Source: an uncultured Anaerotruncus sp.
Lineage (GTDB): Bacteria > Bacillota > Clostridia > Oscillospirales > Ruminococcaceae
Direction: 5' to 3'
Assembly: GCA_910586875.1 (NCBI GenBank)
Contig: CAJUJI010000178.1
Location: 1-5,067, forward strand
DNA length: 5,067 bases
Part shown: in pieces, positions 4,616 to 5,067 of the stretch
How the letters are laid out: each line of letters begins with the position of its first letter
How positions within the stretch are numbered: the first letter of the stretch is position 1
The notes under the pieces: generated by a model
Seen by the model: only the letters and a program-made list of their open reading frames with translations
Database searches by the model: none
Told to the model about the DNA's origin: nothing
Translations under genes and position numbers: made by a program

Positions 4616-4701
4616 GACCAAAGTAAGCTTAAAAAGAAGCTGTTCTATTTTTGCTGATATTTTTCTGCAACTAAATAATATCATAATGGCTTACTTAGGT
4701 C
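4616..4701 (+). promoter_or_regulatory. 13-bp inverted repeat spanning the cro leader
   Basis: GACCAAAGTAAGC (4616-4628) and GCTTACTTAGGTC (4689-4701) are inverted copies with 12 of 13 positions paired (one A-A mismatch), 60 nt apart. In the mRNA they could close a long stem enclosing the leader, ending 14 nt before the AAAGAGG ribosome site. As DNA they could be two distant half-operators. The enclosed part includes AGCTT-AAAAAG-AAGCT (4626-4641), which would compete with the long stem and is also a candidate second operator. Confidence 0.55.
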
Positions 4702-4732
4702 AACTATTTTTTGAAAAGAGGTTGATTTTTGT

Positions 4733-4945
4733 ATGCGTGCACAATGGACTGGCGAAATTATCGGCGAAATGCACCTTATGGGTGTAACTGCAAAACAATT
4801 AGCAGCAGTAGTCGGGTGGCATCCCAAATATTTAAGTGCTGTGCTTAATGGTCATAAAACACCAAAGGGTGCGGAACAAAAATTGAGAAACGCTTTGAAG
4901 GATGCTGCGAATAATACAAAATCAAAGCCGCCTGCGGGCGGCTGA
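4733..4945 (+). CDS. Small Cro-like HTH regulator
   Basis: This 70-residue basic protein has a single helix-turn-helix at about residues 18-40 (V-T-A-K-Q-L-A-A-V-V-G-W, then Y-L-S-A-V-L-N-G), followed by a helix with K-G-A-E-Q-K-L and a short disordered tail. The pattern, beginning with a conserved-looking W-T-G-E-I-I-G-E-M-H, is that of small XRE/Cro-type proteins encoded first in the rightward operon of Firmicutes prophages and ICEs. It is likely an antirepressor-type regulator or, less likely, the excision factor. Its ribosome site is AAAGAGG with an 11-nt spacer, a little long, so translation may be moderate. Transcription comes from the consensus promoter at 4573-4601. A GC-rich hairpin covers its last codons. 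Confidence 0.82.
   Translation: MRAQWTGEIIGEMHLMGVTAKQLAAVVGWHPKYLSAVLNGHKTPKGAEQKLRNALKDAANNTKSKPPAGG
4927..4942 (+). other. GC-rich hairpin at the cro-like stop codon
   Basis: GCCGCC-TGCG-GGCGGC forms a perfect 6-bp stem immediately before the TGA (4943-4945). No T run follows; instead AAAGGAG, the ribosome site of the next gene, begins at 4945. It is therefore not a terminator and may slow ribosomes or insulate the next ribosome site. Confidence 0.5.
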
Positions 4946-4962
4946 AAGGAGATGAAATTTCT

Positions 4963-5067
4963 ATGGTTCAAATCATTTTGCTATGTGCACTAGAGTCAAT
5001 CATGATTTCGTGGTTAACATCAAGAGTATTAGCAAAGCTATACTTCAAAATAATCACTGAATATGTA
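4963..5067 (+). CDS. Short hydrophobic protein, cut by the window end
   Basis: An ATG at 4963 opens a frame of 35 codons that is still open at the edge. AAAGGAG (4945-4951) lies 11 nt upstream; the closer ATG at 4952 sits against the ribosome site and stops after 13 codons. The N-terminus is hydrophobic (V-Q-I-I-L-L-C-A-L at residues 2-10, then I-M-I-S-W-L at 13-18), followed by R20 and K25, suggesting a membrane segment or an amphipathic helix. It begins 17 nt after the cro-like stop and should be co-transcribed from the promoter at 4573. No family is recognised; small membrane proteins are common at this place in early regions of mobile elements. Confidence 0.55.
   Translation, partial: MVQIILLCALESIMISWLTSRVLAKLYFKIITEYV

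Larger units (their letters stand above)
2243..5067. mobile_element. Left part of an integrative element (ICE or prophage) next to tRNA-Pro
   Basis: The segment joins an integrase gene directly to a tRNA 3' end and continues with a protease/repressor/divergent-regulator module, then runs out of the window. The order int - immA-like - repressor facing a divergent small HTH gene is that of ICEBs1 and of several Firmicutes prophages. The control genes look markedly more AT-rich than the flanking host genes, which suggests transfer. The left boundary is inferred to be in the tRNA-Pro T-arm/acceptor region or in the terminator just after it; the matching right-end repeat is outside the window. No conjugation or capsid gene is visible, so ICE and prophage cannot be told apart. 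Confidence 0.8.

Noticed and set aside
4686..4787. 33-codon frame in the cro leader overlapping the cro-like start
   Set aside because: No ribosome site precedes its ATG, and it runs out of frame into a recognisable HTH gene.

Overview
The window looks like a chromosomal stretch of a low-to-mid GC Gram-positive anaerobe, most likely a Clostridia (Oscillospiraceae-like) gut bacterium. This rests on strong GGAGG-type ribosome sites, near-consensus sigma-A promoters with 17-bp spacers, tRNA genes without encoded CCA, a family-4 uracil-DNA glycosylase and a PduL-type phosphotransacylase. The taxonomic call is inference.

Left part (1-500): the first codons of a leftward gene sit at the edge. In front of it is an AT-rich control region of about 200 bp. 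It holds a TTGACA...TATACT promoter whose spacer is almost entirely five GGCA tetranucleotide repeats, giving a 22-bp spacer. Five similar 13-mers (AAAGTTTTCCAC type), all in one orientation, flank it. This is the most striking signal in the window: it has the layout of a slipped-strand, phase-variable promoter. To its right are a leftward terminator and a possible 25-codon hydrophobic mini-gene downstream of the glycosylase.

Host genes (505-1869): a uracil-DNA glycosylase (leftward) and a cytosolic-type PduL phosphotransacylase (rightward) are divergently transcribed. Both have recognisable promoters, and pduL has a clear terminator.

tRNA operon (2025-2311): a consensus promoter, tRNA-Gln(CUG), tRNA-Pro(CGG) and a strong terminator, with hairpins in the leader and between the tRNAs.

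Mobile element (from about the tRNA-Pro 3' end to beyond the right edge): a tyrosine recombinase, an ImmA/IrrE-type metalloprotease and an XRE repressor are transcribed leftward. Opposite them run a small Cro-like HTH protein and a short hydrophobic protein cut by the window end. The order int - immA - repressor | divergent regulator matches the control module of ICEBs1-type conjugative elements and related prophages. In the gap between int and immA, a promoter and an intrinsic terminator on the + strand define a probable small RNA of about 77 nt, antisense to the int leader. The divergent promoter region carries candidate operators and a 13-bp inverted repeat spanning the cro leader. Whether the element is an ICE or a prophage cannot be decided here because its cargo lies outside the window.
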